Below, in pieces: positions 33,316 to 46,140 of a stretch of DNA of 64,000 nucleotides (the stretch's first letter is position 1; every line of letters begins with the position of its first letter). Location: NCBI GenBank assembly GCA_947095535.1, contig OX352773.1:170698438-170762437 (forward strand), given 5' to 3'. The notes under the pieces are model-generated. The model saw only the letters and a program-made list of their open reading frames with translations. It did not search any database and was not told the origin of the DNA. The position numbers were made by a program, and so were the translations under genes. This DNA is from Poecilobothrus nobilitatus. Its lineage: Eukaryota; Arthropoda; Insecta; Diptera; Dolichopodidae.

Positions 33316-34148
33316 AAAAAAACGAGGAAGAGTGCAGTATAGTAGACTATGCAGACTCTGGGATACCCGTATGAACGTAATATCCTGTTTCTATATAACT
33401 TGATCATCTTTTAAAAAATTTCAGATGTTTTAGTACCGACGTTATAACTACGGAGATATATTTATGTAAATTGTGGAATTGTATGGCAGCTACCCAAATC
33501 TATTGCACCAGCTAAACCAAATTTTACAGAAGTTGTTCCTTCATTAAGTTCCAAGAGGTGCAAGAAGCCTGAATCGGCTGCTCTTTAGATCAACAAAATT
33601 TTACAAAAATTGTTAGTATGTGAAAAATTGTTAGTATGTGAAACTCGACACCTCTTCACAAAATTTCAGATACCTAGCTTCAATACACACTGAGTTATTT
33701 ACATTTAAAAAGAGAAGTTGTATGCCAGCTACCCGAACCTGTAGCCCCAGCACAACCAAATTTTACAGGTGTTGTTGGCCTGTAACTAGACACGATTTTA
33801 CAAAATTTGAGATACCTATAGCTTCAATAGATACTGAGTTATTTCCATGTAAATAAAAAAGTTGTATGGCAGCTACTCGAAGCCGGCGGCCGAAAAAGCT
33901 GGGTTTAAATAGCAAAACTAACAATTTTGCAAAAGTGACGTAAATTTCTTTTTAGCTTACTAGCTTCTTTATTTTTTGAGTTATCTTGCGGACCGACGGA
34001 CGTACATGGCTTAATCGACTCAGAATTCGATTCTGAGCCGATCCATACCTTTGGCACTATATCTAGCTCAACTCCTTTAAGGTTTCACAAACGTAATGGC
34101 AAATTTATTATACCCTTGAACATAGTTCATACGGGTATAAAAAAAAAA
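33316..34148 (-). mobile_element. DINE-1-like (HINE) element, family 3
   Basis: The left end AACGAGGAAGAGTGCAG resembles family 1, but the interior differs. A hairpin ATAGT/ACTAT lies at about 33339-33350. Perfect 14-bp subterminal inverted repeats are ATACCCGTATGAAC (33363-33376) and GTTCATACGGGTAT (34125-34138). The interior holds two or three diverged ~130-bp units built on GTTGTATGCCAGCTACCCGA and CTTCAATA-ACTGAGTTATTT. A decayed core (GACCGACGGACG) precedes CATGGCTTAATCGACTCAG and GAGCCGATCCATACC. Diverged relatives are at 58849 and 63303. Confidence 0.78.
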
Positions 34149-37100
34149 CAAAATATGAATTCAATTAAGAAAGATCACTTTATTTAATCATTTCAAATTG
34201 GGATGTTGAGAGAAAAAAAGTTGAAAACAAAGAGAGAGAAAATGAAGTTCGAGACAAATTATAAACTAATATTATTTCTGAGCTGGAATCTGGGTATATA
34301 AAATATCACATAAAAATTTAGTCAACTCAGTCATACAGATAATGAAAAAAAAATCAAAACAAAAGTTTTTTTTCTTTACAATTCAATTTAGTTTCACTTG
34401 AGTCGGCTGATTTGTTGAAAAAATTGAGCTGCAACCCAAAATGTATAGCTGTTTTTACTTGTAATATCGCGAGAATATAAAAAAACAGAACATTGTAAAC
34501 TGAAGAATAAGAAAAGATTTCTTTTGGCTGTTATTTCACTAAAATTGGTTAAGTAGTTTTTGCAAATTGGTGGCGAAAGTTTTGTATGGAGAAAAGTAAG
34601 CCGATTAAATATATAGATATATATAAATATAAGTATTCATAAATTATAAGCCTAACATACCGTTATTTGCTTACAATGACAAGAAAATCTATTAAGGTAT
34701 TAATATTTTCAAATGATATGTTTTAAAAAGTCTGTTTTCTAATAAGTATCATAAAGGAGGAAAAAGGAATAAAATCTACCAAATTTTTTTTTAAAGGTGT
34801 AGGTGTAGTAATCATGAAAATTGACTTAAAAACCAAATAATTTTACGTTGAGATTTTGACTCAAAAAAAACTTTAACACATTCGATATTTTATTTTTTTA
34901 CATTTTACAAAATTTTCGTTTTCCTTCAAGATTTTTTCTATTGAGGTTTTTTTCCGGATGAAGTTATAAACCCCTTAAGAAAATCTAACTTTAATTTTTT
35001 TAAACAGTAATTTTAAGTTTTTCCTTTTATTATTAAAATTTGTAAATTCAAAATAAAAGATTTGTTTCTTCATGAAAATAAATTTTTGTTTAAATTTTAA
35101 ATTAAAAAAAAAGAACTTTGCCGCTGAGAAAAACCCAAAGCGGTTTATATACTTTTAACAAAAATCTTTAATTGAAAAGTTAAAGTAAATAAGTATTATA
35201 TTGTATAAAAATTATTCAGAATTGTGTTTTAGTATAATGGACAAAAAAAAAGGTGTAATTCCAAAATCTGAATAGAGATATTAGTAAAAATAAATTATTA
35301 CAAACTTACAAACATTCATATTCATTAACATGTTTTCTTTACATTAAATCTTTCTTTCTTGAAACTTTCGTTGATTTTTGCCTTATAGATAAATCAATAT
35401 AAAATAAGTAAACAAATTTTTATAATATATACTATATAATATCTAAGGAGCTTTAAGAAGCTATACAAGAAGCTATAATAAGAAAGATATGAAAAAATTA
35501 TAGAATCCATTAAAAATAAACTGAGTAGACGTTTCGTCGGACTTAAGAGGCACTTAAAGAGAACATGTCGGTATATGCAAATTCTGTCAAGGAAAAATAA
35601 AGGTTTCCAGCGTACTTACTCAAAAACTGCAGAGCTTTACTCCGGGCAAGATATGTACATACTTGTTTTTCCGAAGATGTATTGTCAGCAATAAACTCTA
35701 CAGTTTCTTACACATCTTTAGTTTCCTAGAGACAGTAGGGCTTACAGAAGTATTATAAGTGGAACAAAAATTCAAAACATATAAAGTAAGAGAGGGACCA
35801 CAATAGATCTACATCAAAAGGTCGCAGTGTTACCGCTACCCTGTAAATAATAATAATTTAATATACTATATATAATAAATTATTTTTATATTTATTTAAT
35901 TCACTGTAAACAGAAATTTACAAGGACCAAAATAATAATAAAAATTTTTTTTTTCTTTAATACATTTTAGCAATAATGTTTTTAATAAAATTTTAATTAA
36001 AACAAATATAATATTTTAATAATAAATTAAACACTTAACTTTCAAAAAAAAAAATAAACGATTTTAAATGAAAAAAGATTTTAACGAAAAAAATGATTTC
36101 ATTTTTAAAAGGATTAAAAATAAAACTACTTTCACTAATCGAATTAAAACAGAAACTAATTTATTTTTCTTTTTTCACACTTTAACTTATAAATGTATTA
36201 TGTAACGTAAATGTATGATTGATATACAAAATTACATGTCCATATACATAATAACGGGTGTTTTAATAACAGTATATTGCTATATAAAATTAATTGGAGA
36301 GTTTCCTCTTGGTATAGTTAGAGTTTTTGTCACAGAATCAGGATTTCGTTGGGTTGTGCATTATAGACATAGATTTGCGAACAGCAACCTCCATCTATGA
36401 TGAGGTATACATTTAAATGTAAATTCTGACCAACCACTTTAAAAATAATAATATAAATTTATCTAGAAAACACGAATTAAATAGTGGGGTATATAATTGT
36501 TGTCTGTAACATTTACATAACCACATAAAGAGAGTATTATGTGGAAAAATAAATTCAGTGTAAGAACTCTTCTTGATCGATGATCAGGAAAAATAATGGT
36601 TTTGTGTAGTTCGAACTCAAACTAAAAAATACTTAAAAGATCGACAAGTTAAAACGAAAAGAACGTAGTTGCATAATTTTACAGAAACGTTTATTTTGTC
36701 TAATTGACGCATGTCTGAATGGGTTAATTGATTGTAACTAAATTAATTCATATAAATTTTTGGTAATAGGTTTTTGGTTTTACAGAATAAACAAATCTTG
36801 CAGAACATTTAAAAAAAATTCTCTTAATAAAAATTCCTTTTTTTAATAACTCAACTCTATAACTTCTCGCAAATTCAATAGTCTTGCAGAAAAGCCATTA
36901 ATAATATTTCTAAGTAATACTTATTTGATATATTAAATATTAAGCTGTATTTGGAAATGTCCCACTAAGATAAAATACAAAAGCATTTGATCATCTACTT
37001 TCATGTAGTTTGACAAAAATGACAAAAATATTTTTGTCGCATTGCTGTTTAACTTTTGCATCAAATATTATTTGACGTTTATCATTTGACGCAATTAAAC

Positions 37101-39262
37101 ATAAAAATAAAAATTGTGAAATAAAATTTAGAAAAACAAAATAGAATTTGGACATTGTTGGTGAATTATTTAAGACACAAACATAAAAAAAAATGGAATC
37201 TATACTGAAAATGGAAATTTGACATTTTGCTTAATTATTTCTCAATATAGTTTTTTCCACTCTGTTGCTTTGGTTTTTTTACCACCTTAAAACGCTGATT
37301 CGAATTCCAACTTAACGCTACACAAAATTAGTGCTGCAGTGTGTTTTTCGAAGTCATCACTGCAACATAAAGTTATAATGTTTCGAAAATTTAATTAAAA
37401 TGAAATCTAATTATTAAAATTTTTTATTTACTTTTCAGTATCCAATATCCATTGTGTGCGCATATATAAAAATTTTTTGACTAAATTGCAAATTCAAAAC
37501 ATGCAATTGATGTAAAAATGATATTTCCATTTAGGTGATTTGTGCCTCACTAATTAATTGATTATAGTGCAAAAGTAGTAATCGAAGTGTGATATTAAAA
37601 ATTACGAAACTTGAATCAAACTACTTTTTCGATTAAACTAAAAATGCAGTTTACCTTATTGCGACATTTCCAATTACACCTTTACTAATAAGTAATACTC
37701 TTTACAAGTAACCAGAACATTGGTTGTAAACTTTTGGTGTATAAGAGAATAGAATAACATTTTCTTTTTTTTTTAATTACAGTTTTGTTAACGGAAGAAA
37801 ATGTAAGAAATAGTTAGAGAAGAATACATGAATACTTTAGCCTTTTGAAAATATTTGATACCAAATACATTTTACTGTAAATATCCTTTAAACTATTAAG
37901 TTTCTAATATCGGTTCATATTTTAAAAGAATGATCTTGAGATCCTCATTTAAATGATATCCGTTATGTGATCATTAGATCAATTATAGGGTGATATTAAA
38001 GAAAATGAAATGTTAATTTATATTTTAAATTTGCGTACATAACGGTGCATTTTACTTTATTTTTTTTTTATCTTTCTTTTTGGGGTTCTTTCTAAAATGA
38101 GGTCCATTATTTTTCCTTAGCTATTTTATTTTCTGAGTTATTTATCAAATTGTTTGATTGCCATTTTTAATATTTTCGTTTTTAAAAATTTTTGACTTGT
38201 CATTTTTATAAATTTAAATTTTTCTTAAATATTTTGTATTTTAAGATTTTTGCTGTTGTTGTTTGGTAGTTTGGGAATTGACAACTATCCTTACTTGTAG
38301 GCCGTGTGACCATTATACCCGTAGATCCATATTTCCATAGTTTCAATTTTATCAAAAGGCGATATTAACTATTTAAAGGTTCTGACATTAATCGAGATCA
38401 TCATACATTTTCATTATTTTTATTGAATCTTATTTGAGCAAAAAGCAAAATAATATCATGTGGCTTCATTTAAATGATAAAGTACGAAAATAGTTATATT
38501 TAACATAAACGACGATAACATAGATTTAACATAGATTTGACATAAATAACATAGATCTGACAAAAATAAGAGTTTTATTATAACATCCAAAATTTAATTG
38601 TTTAATATTTTAATTTAAGGTATTAAAAGTTAAACCGTACATATTATGTACATTCTTTAAGTTAAAATTTTTTTTTTTTTAAACTTTTAAGCAAATAATT
38701 TAAGAGTTTAATAGCTTTTTTCATTATTGTATATTTTAACGTTTTTGTTTTCACTAAATTTAATTGTAAGTGTTTTTACTTTTTTCTCCTAGACTTTTCA
38801 TGTATTATTTTACCATACGTATTAAAAATAATATAATATAATAGCAAACAGATGAAAATAACATTAGCGATAATAATATAAGTTAAAAAAAAAATAAAAA
38901 AATAGTTGTAATAAAATACAGTAATAAAGTAGTAAAGAAGAAAGTTAAAGAAAAACTATATGTTTTTAAAAACTTTTTAATCGATTACAAAACATATTAC
39001 ATTACATTTAACATAACATAATAATATAATCTCCATTTAATTTAATTTTCTAAATAAATTTTATAAAGAAAAAAGTTTATTAAAATGGAAACGATAGAGC
39101 AAATCTTAAGTATAATCTTGTAGTATTTTAATGAGTAATTAACGGTTTACTTTAAGTTTTTATGTTATAAAAGATTTAATTTTAATTAATTTTTAAATGA
39201 ATAAAATTTACTTGTCTATCTGTTATGATGATGGTTATTTAAGTATGTCTCTTATTTAGGTC
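34149..39262. other. Long A/T-rich stretch without recognised genes
   Basis: No coding frame I can support; the 61-codon frame at 36215-36400 has no family motif. A less A/T-biased patch at 35530-35840 could be a decayed LINE 3' end (FLRDSRA-type translation, then GGTCGCAGTGTTACCGC), but I cannot establish it. Another patch at 37250-37390 is unrecognised. Elsewhere only homopolymers. Confidence 0.45.
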
Positions 39263-40797
39263 TTTATACCCGTACAATAGGATCGGGTATAATAAAATTA
39301 CTCCTCCGTTTGTAACACCTCGAAATAAGCGAGCTAGATATACCTTCAAAGGTATGGATCGGATCAGAAAAAAATTCTAAGACTTTTGAGCCATGTCCGT
39401 CCGTCCGTCCGTCCGTCAGCACGCTAACTCAAAAACTAAGAAAGCTAGAATCTTGAAATTTACACAAAATATTCTGGGAGTAATTTGTAGGTTCCCTATT
39501 TTTTTTGGTTGAGTTTGGACCAAGCCTTAGGGTAGCTCTCGAACACCTAACTTTTAGATCCCGACATTTTTTTTGCAATAGAGCTATGAAATTTTAACCA
39601 CTGATAGATCTCACAAAAATATTAATTTTATTTTTAATAACTTTTTTTTGTAGCCCCACCCGTTACGGAGCTACAGCTCCCCAAAGGTTCAAAAAAGCTC
39701 TATATTTAAATTGTTATAGCACAAGTTGTATAAAGTATATCTTCATTTTGAAAACGCCAAACGATTACTACTTTCATTAGCTTTAAAATTATATATACAA
39801 TAAATATATATTTGTGGCATACGGTGTCTTAATTTACCGTTATGTGAAACTCAAATTTTGCAAAATCCTTCAACCCTTCTATCTTCTAAACGGTTTAAGT
39901 TGGAAACTTGCAATTTTGACAGAAGTTAGATCTTTAAAAATAAGTATGAGTCATTTCAGAAATTTTTTTTGTATCACCTTCCGTTTAGGAGCTGTAAGGG
40001 GTCAAAAACTGAAAATTTCCTATTTTTAAACACCTGTAACTTGAACACCTGTTAAAATTTTTTTAAAGTAATACATAAAAATTAAAGCTTCAACATTATA
40101 TTCTTATTTCTGTTAACAACTTTTTTTAATAATATAGGGTTACTTTATAATTGACGAAAGTGTTACTTGAATTTTTCAAATTTTCTAACAAATTTCTTCA
40201 ACAAATTTTTTTCATTTGTTTTATTCGATAATTTGAAATTGTTGAGGATATAATGCGTAGTACAAAAAAATGTAAATAAATAAACAACATAACGGTTGCT
40301 TGAAGAATTTTTATTTATATGATATTGATATACATATCATATCGTATGAATGATAAGAGTATATATGTATATTATATAGCGCCGTATTTACATACATATA
40401 TGTATTTTATTGTACTTATAAGAAATTATTCTGTCAATGGAATATTTAAATATAATATAATATTTAAAATTATATTTATTATTTTATACTAAGTAAATTT
40501 AATATACATTTATCGCTTAGTATTAAATGGTACTATAGAATATTTGAAAAAGTTTTGGATTGATAATCGTTATGTGAAAGGTTAGAATCTGCTTTTGAAG
40601 AATGTACATATAAACATATAGTTTGAATATATGTAGAACCCATAGTTCTAGAAATTATAAAATTCACCCAAATTATTTTAAAATACTAAAATATTAAAAA
40701 AATAATATTGTGAGCAGAGTGACAGGCTGTGAACATACTAACGGTTCGTACGGGTATCTAAGAGTTGACAAAGGCAACTGTATTCTTCCTCGTTTTT
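39263..40797 (+). mobile_element. DINE-1-like (HINE) element, family 1, copy D
   Basis: Inverted, near-complete copy. It starts TTTATACCCGTACAATAGG, with GTCCGTCCGTCCGTCCGTC at about 39397-39418, and ends at CGTACGGGTAT, a hairpin (AGTTGACAAAGGCAACT) and TTCTTCCTCGTTTTT. About 1.53 kb. The left subterminal repeat has mutated next to TACCCGTAC. The 71- and 88-codon frames here are incidental. It abuts a LINE fragment on the right. Confidence 0.85.
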
Positions 40798-41165
40798 ACT
40801 CTGTAGTTTATGATCATGGTTGGTTTACGTGGCTGGTTCTGTCAACCGTGTCAACCACAATTAGCGCGTTAGCACCGTTTTGCCACCACTACCGTGACCA
40901 CAAGGGTTATAACCTATTTATTTTCAAATCCATTTGGCGGCGTTCAGGAACCGTACCATTTATACAGGTTGCTTAGTCGCTAGATCGCTAAGATCGTTAA
41001 ATTCATGGCTACCCAAAGCTGCTCTTCTGGTCCTGGCCAGCGCTGGGCATTTACACGTGAAGTGTATAATGGTTTCTTTCTCATTCTGTTGACTACAACT
41101 GCGACATGATGTGCTGAATGGAATACCTAATCTGGCCGCATGGTCGCTAATTGGCCAATGTAAAT
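40798..41165 (-). pseudogene. LINE ORF2 C-terminus and 3' UTR
   Basis: Minus strand from 41165: HWPISDHAARLGIPF, a zinc knuckle CRSC...HFTCKC followed by PALARTRRAALGS and NDLSDLATKQPV. An in-frame TAA follows, then VRFLNAAKWI and a TGA at 40924. About 125 bp of 3' UTR run to the HINE boundary at 40798. It is the terminal region of an RNase H/CCHC-type (LOA/I group) ORF2, related to but distinct from the 20195 and 11960 fragments. It is 5'-truncated, and its 3' tail is missing where HINE copy D begins. Confidence 0.8.
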
Positions 41166-41786
41166 AATAGTTACGATCATGACTTCATCATCTTATATAA
41201 TAAATAAACAATATTAGAGGATTTATTATGGGAATCCCAAAAAAATAAATAAAATTTTGAATTCAAGATCTATGAAGTTCAAAATTTTCCGACACTTCCT
41301 TATACTTTGAAGCACTAAAAAAGTTCAGTTTTCAAGTCTGAATAAATAAATATTTAAATTATCAAGACTAAAAACACGTTAATTACATTAACGATTAAAA
41401 TTATTTTATATAAATCTGTTAGTTTTTTATGTATTATTTAATTTAATTTTATTAAAGTTTTAAATAAGAACCATATTTAAAAGATAAGCGATTACAATAT
41501 AGAATGAATTAACAGATATCTAACTTAATCTGTTAAATAAAATACAGTTATTTTTCTTAAACTATTATAAAGTATGTATTAATGTTAGTGTAATCAGAAA
41601 AGTTTTTTTTTAAACTGTGGTTTACAAATAATTCTCAAGTTAATTATAAATTTTTTTTTTTATTTTCAAAATTATTTTTAAATCCGAAATGCTCGTTTTT
41701 TTAACTCTAATAAAAATAAACCAAAAAATTAAAAGAAAGACTTTCGGTTATACTGTTTTTGATTATATATCCTATTTCATATAGCA
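41166..41786. other. A/T-rich DNA, nothing recognised
   Basis: No frame or repeat seen. Confidence 0.5.
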
Positions 41787-41930
41787 TATAATATACAAGA
41801 TGTTAATTCGATATTAACGGGATGTTGAACCCATTTCATTGTCTATATAATAATAGATTTTGAAATTACCAAATCTTTAAATCGATTTTTCTACAATTTC
41901 CAGCCGCTTTTTAAAGATTTTAAGAATATT
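41787..41930 (+). repeat. 144-bp direct repeat, first copy
   Basis: Contains GATGTTAATTCGATATTAAC and CCAGCCGCTTTTTAAAGATT. The second copy at 42076-42219 differs at about six positions. Non-coding. Confidence 0.9.
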
Positions 41931-42075
41931 TTCATATCAATTTGACTGTTTCAGTAAGCCCTGAATATTTCCCTTAAAAATTTTAACTTGGAAAAAGAGT
42001 TATTGTGTAGAGGATCATATTTCTAAATATAAAAATGAAATCTGAAACTCATAGCTAATTTTTATTAAATTAAGA

Positions 42076-42219
42076 TATAATATACGAGATGTTAATTCGA
42101 TATTAACGGGATGCTGAGCCCATTTCATTGTCTATATAATAATAGATTTTGAAATTACCAAATCTTTAAATCGAGTTTTCTACCATTTCCAGCCGCTTTT
42201 TAAAGATTTTAAGAATATT
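42076..42219 (+). repeat. 144-bp direct repeat, second copy
   Basis: Offset 289 bp from the first copy. The 145-bp spacer is not repeated, so this is not a simple tandem duplication as it stands. Confidence 0.9.
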
Positions 42220-45200
42220 GGTATCACATATTTTGCTAGCACCTGGATTATAATTGACATAATTTCATTTGGGTGGGAAATAAGATGTTTTACATGAGAT
42301 GCTATACTTGAGGATATATTAAGGTACATATATTGGTATCAATCAAAACTAAATAGTAATTTTACTTATTTACTCATTTACTTATGGGAGATTTAATAAA
42401 GAATTTTGATATTAAAATAAGTTATGGAAATGTGGTTAATTATTTTTTTTTCTTATCACATTTTGCAACATATAAACTTTCTTGCAAAATTCAATAGAAT
42501 ATAATATTTAATAAAATTTGCAAAAATCAAAAAAGAAAATAAAACTTGTATTGCTTAATATTTATTATTCCAAAGATTAAAAAAATTTACGTCTGACTTG
42601 GTGCATATAACGGTGTCGATGATAAAGATGAAAAAAATATTATGAATTTTGAAGAGGAAATTTTTTTTTTTCTTTTTCTAAATAGGTTATCCTTTTTTAG
42701 AGCATATGTTTTTCTTTCTTTCTTTTTCTAAATGAATGAGAAAAAAATTAAAATCTTAATACTTTTATATCCATTATCCTGCTTTAAAAAATTAAAATTA
42801 AAATATGTTCCAGATTTTGTTGCAAAAAATTAACAAGATGTACTTAGTTGAGTTCAAATGATACTTGGAATATTGAAAAAAAAAAAAATTTTTTTTAATT
42901 AAAGAAAAAAAAAACTTTTCTTTAACATATTGTGCTATATGGATTCTGTTCATATATTTTTTTTTTTTTAATTAAAATATGATGCAGGATATCTTTGAAA
43001 CTTATTTCCTAACAGTTTTTGTTATATCTATTGAACTAGATTCATTAAGTTTTGGATTAATTTTTTTTTTAAAAGTTATTAACTAAAACTGATTAGTTAC
43101 TTTAAATTTCATTTGAATAATTTTTGTAAAATTGTGAGATTTATTTATTTTTTTGTAGTTTTAGAAACTATTCTTTTTTTAATCAGAGTTCTGTATCTGG
43201 CAATTTAAAATATTGTATTTCTGTGAATAAAAATTTCATTGTAATTTTTAATTTTTCTAGGTCATTCATAACTGGGATTATCTATAGATATTTTTTTTTA
43301 ATTTTGAATAAAAATTTTATCCGGTATCATGTGCTCTTTTGAATAAAATGGTTTTTTCTTTTATGAAACTTTCTTAAAAAACTTCAAAAGTTGAATTAAG
43401 CTTATAATAAAAAAAAAATAAAAAAAAAAAAAACTATTGGAGCAAGATGATGATAATTTTTTCTGTTTTCTGTTTAAGGAGGAAAACAAGGAACAAAAAA
43501 AATTTGTAAAATGAAAAAAAAGTAAAAATTTATAAAATAAAAAATAAAATAAAAATGCAGGAAAATTCTTGAGACGAATTCAAGATATGAAAAAAAAAAA
43601 AAAACAAATAGAGAAAATAAAAGAAATACTTATTCTAGAAATGTTTCATGGAATGCATTTTTTATGAAATTTTTAACTTAATAAAGAATTTTTAAAAAAA
43701 CATTATAATATAGATTTTCCGTTTTGAATTATGTTTTTTTACTTTTAATAACTTAGACCTCGAATGAAGGGTTTAGGTCTCAGCTGCAAAGCGGGAATTA
43801 ATTAAAAAATTAAGTTTCACTTGCAATATCTTCAGATGTACTTAGTCGGTGATAAAACAAATCTAAATATTTCGAACAGAACGATTTCATTTGTACTGAA
43901 ATAAAATTTTAGTAATGGATAAAATTGTTATTTGTAAAATTTAAACATTAAATTTAAATTTGAAGAAAAAGTGCTGTTTTGAAAATTTATAGTATTTTCT
44001 CTATTAACTCTTCTTTTTGGATGTCTTTAATTACTTTAAGTCATTTATTAATTTATAATTGACTAAGCGTCAGTTTTTGTAATCATTAGTTTCATTAAGT
44101 CGTTGATTATTCTGTTGTAGCTATTGTACAAAACTTAAAAACACCATTATTTTTATATTTATGCGTTATTTTTTATCTTTTCTACATTAAAATCTGTTTA
44201 AGTTGATCAACTGCGGTTCGAAAATTTTTCGACAACATTAACAGTTGATCAACCTGTAAAAACATTTTTTTTTTTATTTTTTCTCTTAATGGAGAGAAAT
44301 GTCAGTTAAATAATTAACTATATGTATGTACTTTAATAGTTAAAATTGGTTTAAATCTAAGGAATTAATTTTTTCAATCTTAAAAATTAAAATCTTCAAA
44401 AAATTAAACAAAAGAAAAATAAAATAAAAAACACACATCCAAATAAAATGTGCATGCATGAGTATTGAGTCATAATTGCTTATTGCTACACTGACGTATT
44501 GAGTAATTACTTTGATTGACAAACATTACTTTGTCGAAGTTCGAACAGCGAACTATGTAAGTAACTACTGATTCTTTACGCATTAAAGATTTTACAATAA
44601 AAAAATTTGCTTTGGCTAACTTTTGCCGGCGTTTTACTTACAAAAAATTAAGTAATATAAGAAAAGAAATGGGCCCTGTCCAGATATACAGATACAATAT
44701 AAAAAGCTATTTTGAATCGGTTTTATATGGAATTTTCTTCATGTTGTTATATTCTGGCCAATTTTTACAAGTGCCTATGTAAGGGTGGCCAACTTCGCAG
44801 GAGGTTTCATTGCAAGAATTATTTTTAATTTTTTTATTATATACGGTATGATATTAATTACAGTACAAATGTTGTATATACTTATTTTTTATTATAAGAA
44901 AAATCTATATATTAATCTATATGACTCAACCGGGGTTTGAAACCTTTTTTGAGAACGATTTTGAAACCTTTCGAATGAAAGGCCAATATTTTATGCAGCA
45001 TTGGCTGGAAATTTTTGATATACTTCTGATATTTTTGTTATTAACATATTCTTTGAGTTGTCAAGGCAAAAATCGTATTTTGTTCTTATAAATAATTAAT
45101 TTGTTTGAAGTACCTTATAAGTTCAATGTATAATAATTACAAAGTTGGTATTTAAATTAATGTTTTTTACTGATCATTAAATTTTACTTTTAATGTTTTT

Positions 45201-45598
45201 TTTTTCCTTTCCGAATATTGTAAATTTAATAAAAAGTACATAATACTACAAAAAAAAGTTTTGTTTTATTAATTAAATTTTAATATTACATACAGATGAA
45301 TTTTAAAATTGGTTTATAGTACTTCAAATACACTTACAAATCATATTAAATAATTGAAAAATAATGCTGTATTTTTTATGCCTTTTTTGATTACAGCTAC
45401 CAGTTTGTTGTATAGTGGCTAGCTATATAAGACTATATTAGCCATTTAATGACACAAATTAAAACCTTGTTATATTATGTCATTTATATTTATTATTTAA
45501 TTTTATTTTTTCTATTTAATGAGTATACTTTGCAGCTTAGGTTAACATCTAGTGTCTAGTGTATTATGCTGTATTTTCGATTGATACCTCATTACACC
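42220..45598. other. Long A/T-rich stretch without recognised genes
   Basis: Homopolymer-rich. It contains a pair of 10-bp palindromes, GTTGATCAAC, inside inverted arms AGTTGATCAACTG (44201-44213) and ACAGTTGATCAACCT (44241-44255). No coding frame recognised. Confidence 0.5.
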
Positions 45599-46140
45599 AT
45601 TTTTTTTTACGAGGATTGGTGGAAAACTCGAAAGTTACTAAGAGGAACTGCACGTGCTTGCTCAGGATAGTTTTAGACTCTAATCAACCAAAACCACCCC
45701 TCTTTTAAAACCAAACTTTAGAATGGAACCTTTAATACAAATGTACAGTCTGGTTTTGGAGATAGGGATGTAGGGATTGCACCATTTCAGTTTAGGTGGG
45801 TTTAGTATTATCCTTTTACTAAAATTAACGTGGTAAGATTTACTCTTATTAAAATATTGCTCTGATTTTCCATTTAATTGACCAATATTTTGCCACTTGA
45901 CTTTTTGTAATTTTGATGCAGCTTCGTCAATACTTGACTCTACTGCCATATTTTTGTAGTATTATCACCGAATTTTCTTTCTGTTAAATTTCCTACTTCT
46001 GGTAGGGATTACTTGCATAAAACAAATACAGTATAGGACCTAGAGTATCACGCTTGAGACTCACCTGCTTTTATTTTTCGTAGTATAGAACAATTGCAAA
46101 TAACAACAATTGACTTAAAGGGACGCTGGTATTTATTTTT
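45599..46140 (-). pseudogene. Jockey-clade LINE reverse transcriptase remnant
   Basis: Minus strand, from 46140: a decayed RKIKAGES segment (the R-x-I-K-A-G-V-P-Q region), a YTVFVLCK stretch in place of the usual LYLLY block, then the remains of the catalytic motif near 45975. Downstream a cleaner frame (45949-45680) has SSIDEAASKLQKVK, NKSKSYHVNFSKRI and NPPKLKWCNPYIP, the region after FADD in Jockey-type RTs. The thumb and C-terminal part seen in the 9675 copy is missing: the frame passes straight to a 3'-UTR-like end with CCACCAATCCTCG and poly(A). Multiple frameshifts; not functional. Confidence 0.75.

Noticed and set aside
35530..35840. Possible LINE 3' end
   Set aside because: Composition is less A/T-biased and a few residues resemble an ORF2 terminus, but there is no zinc knuckle, tail or target duplication to support it.
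36215..36400. Possible 61-codon gene
   Set aside because: No recognised motif, isolated, and close in length to many chance frames in this window.
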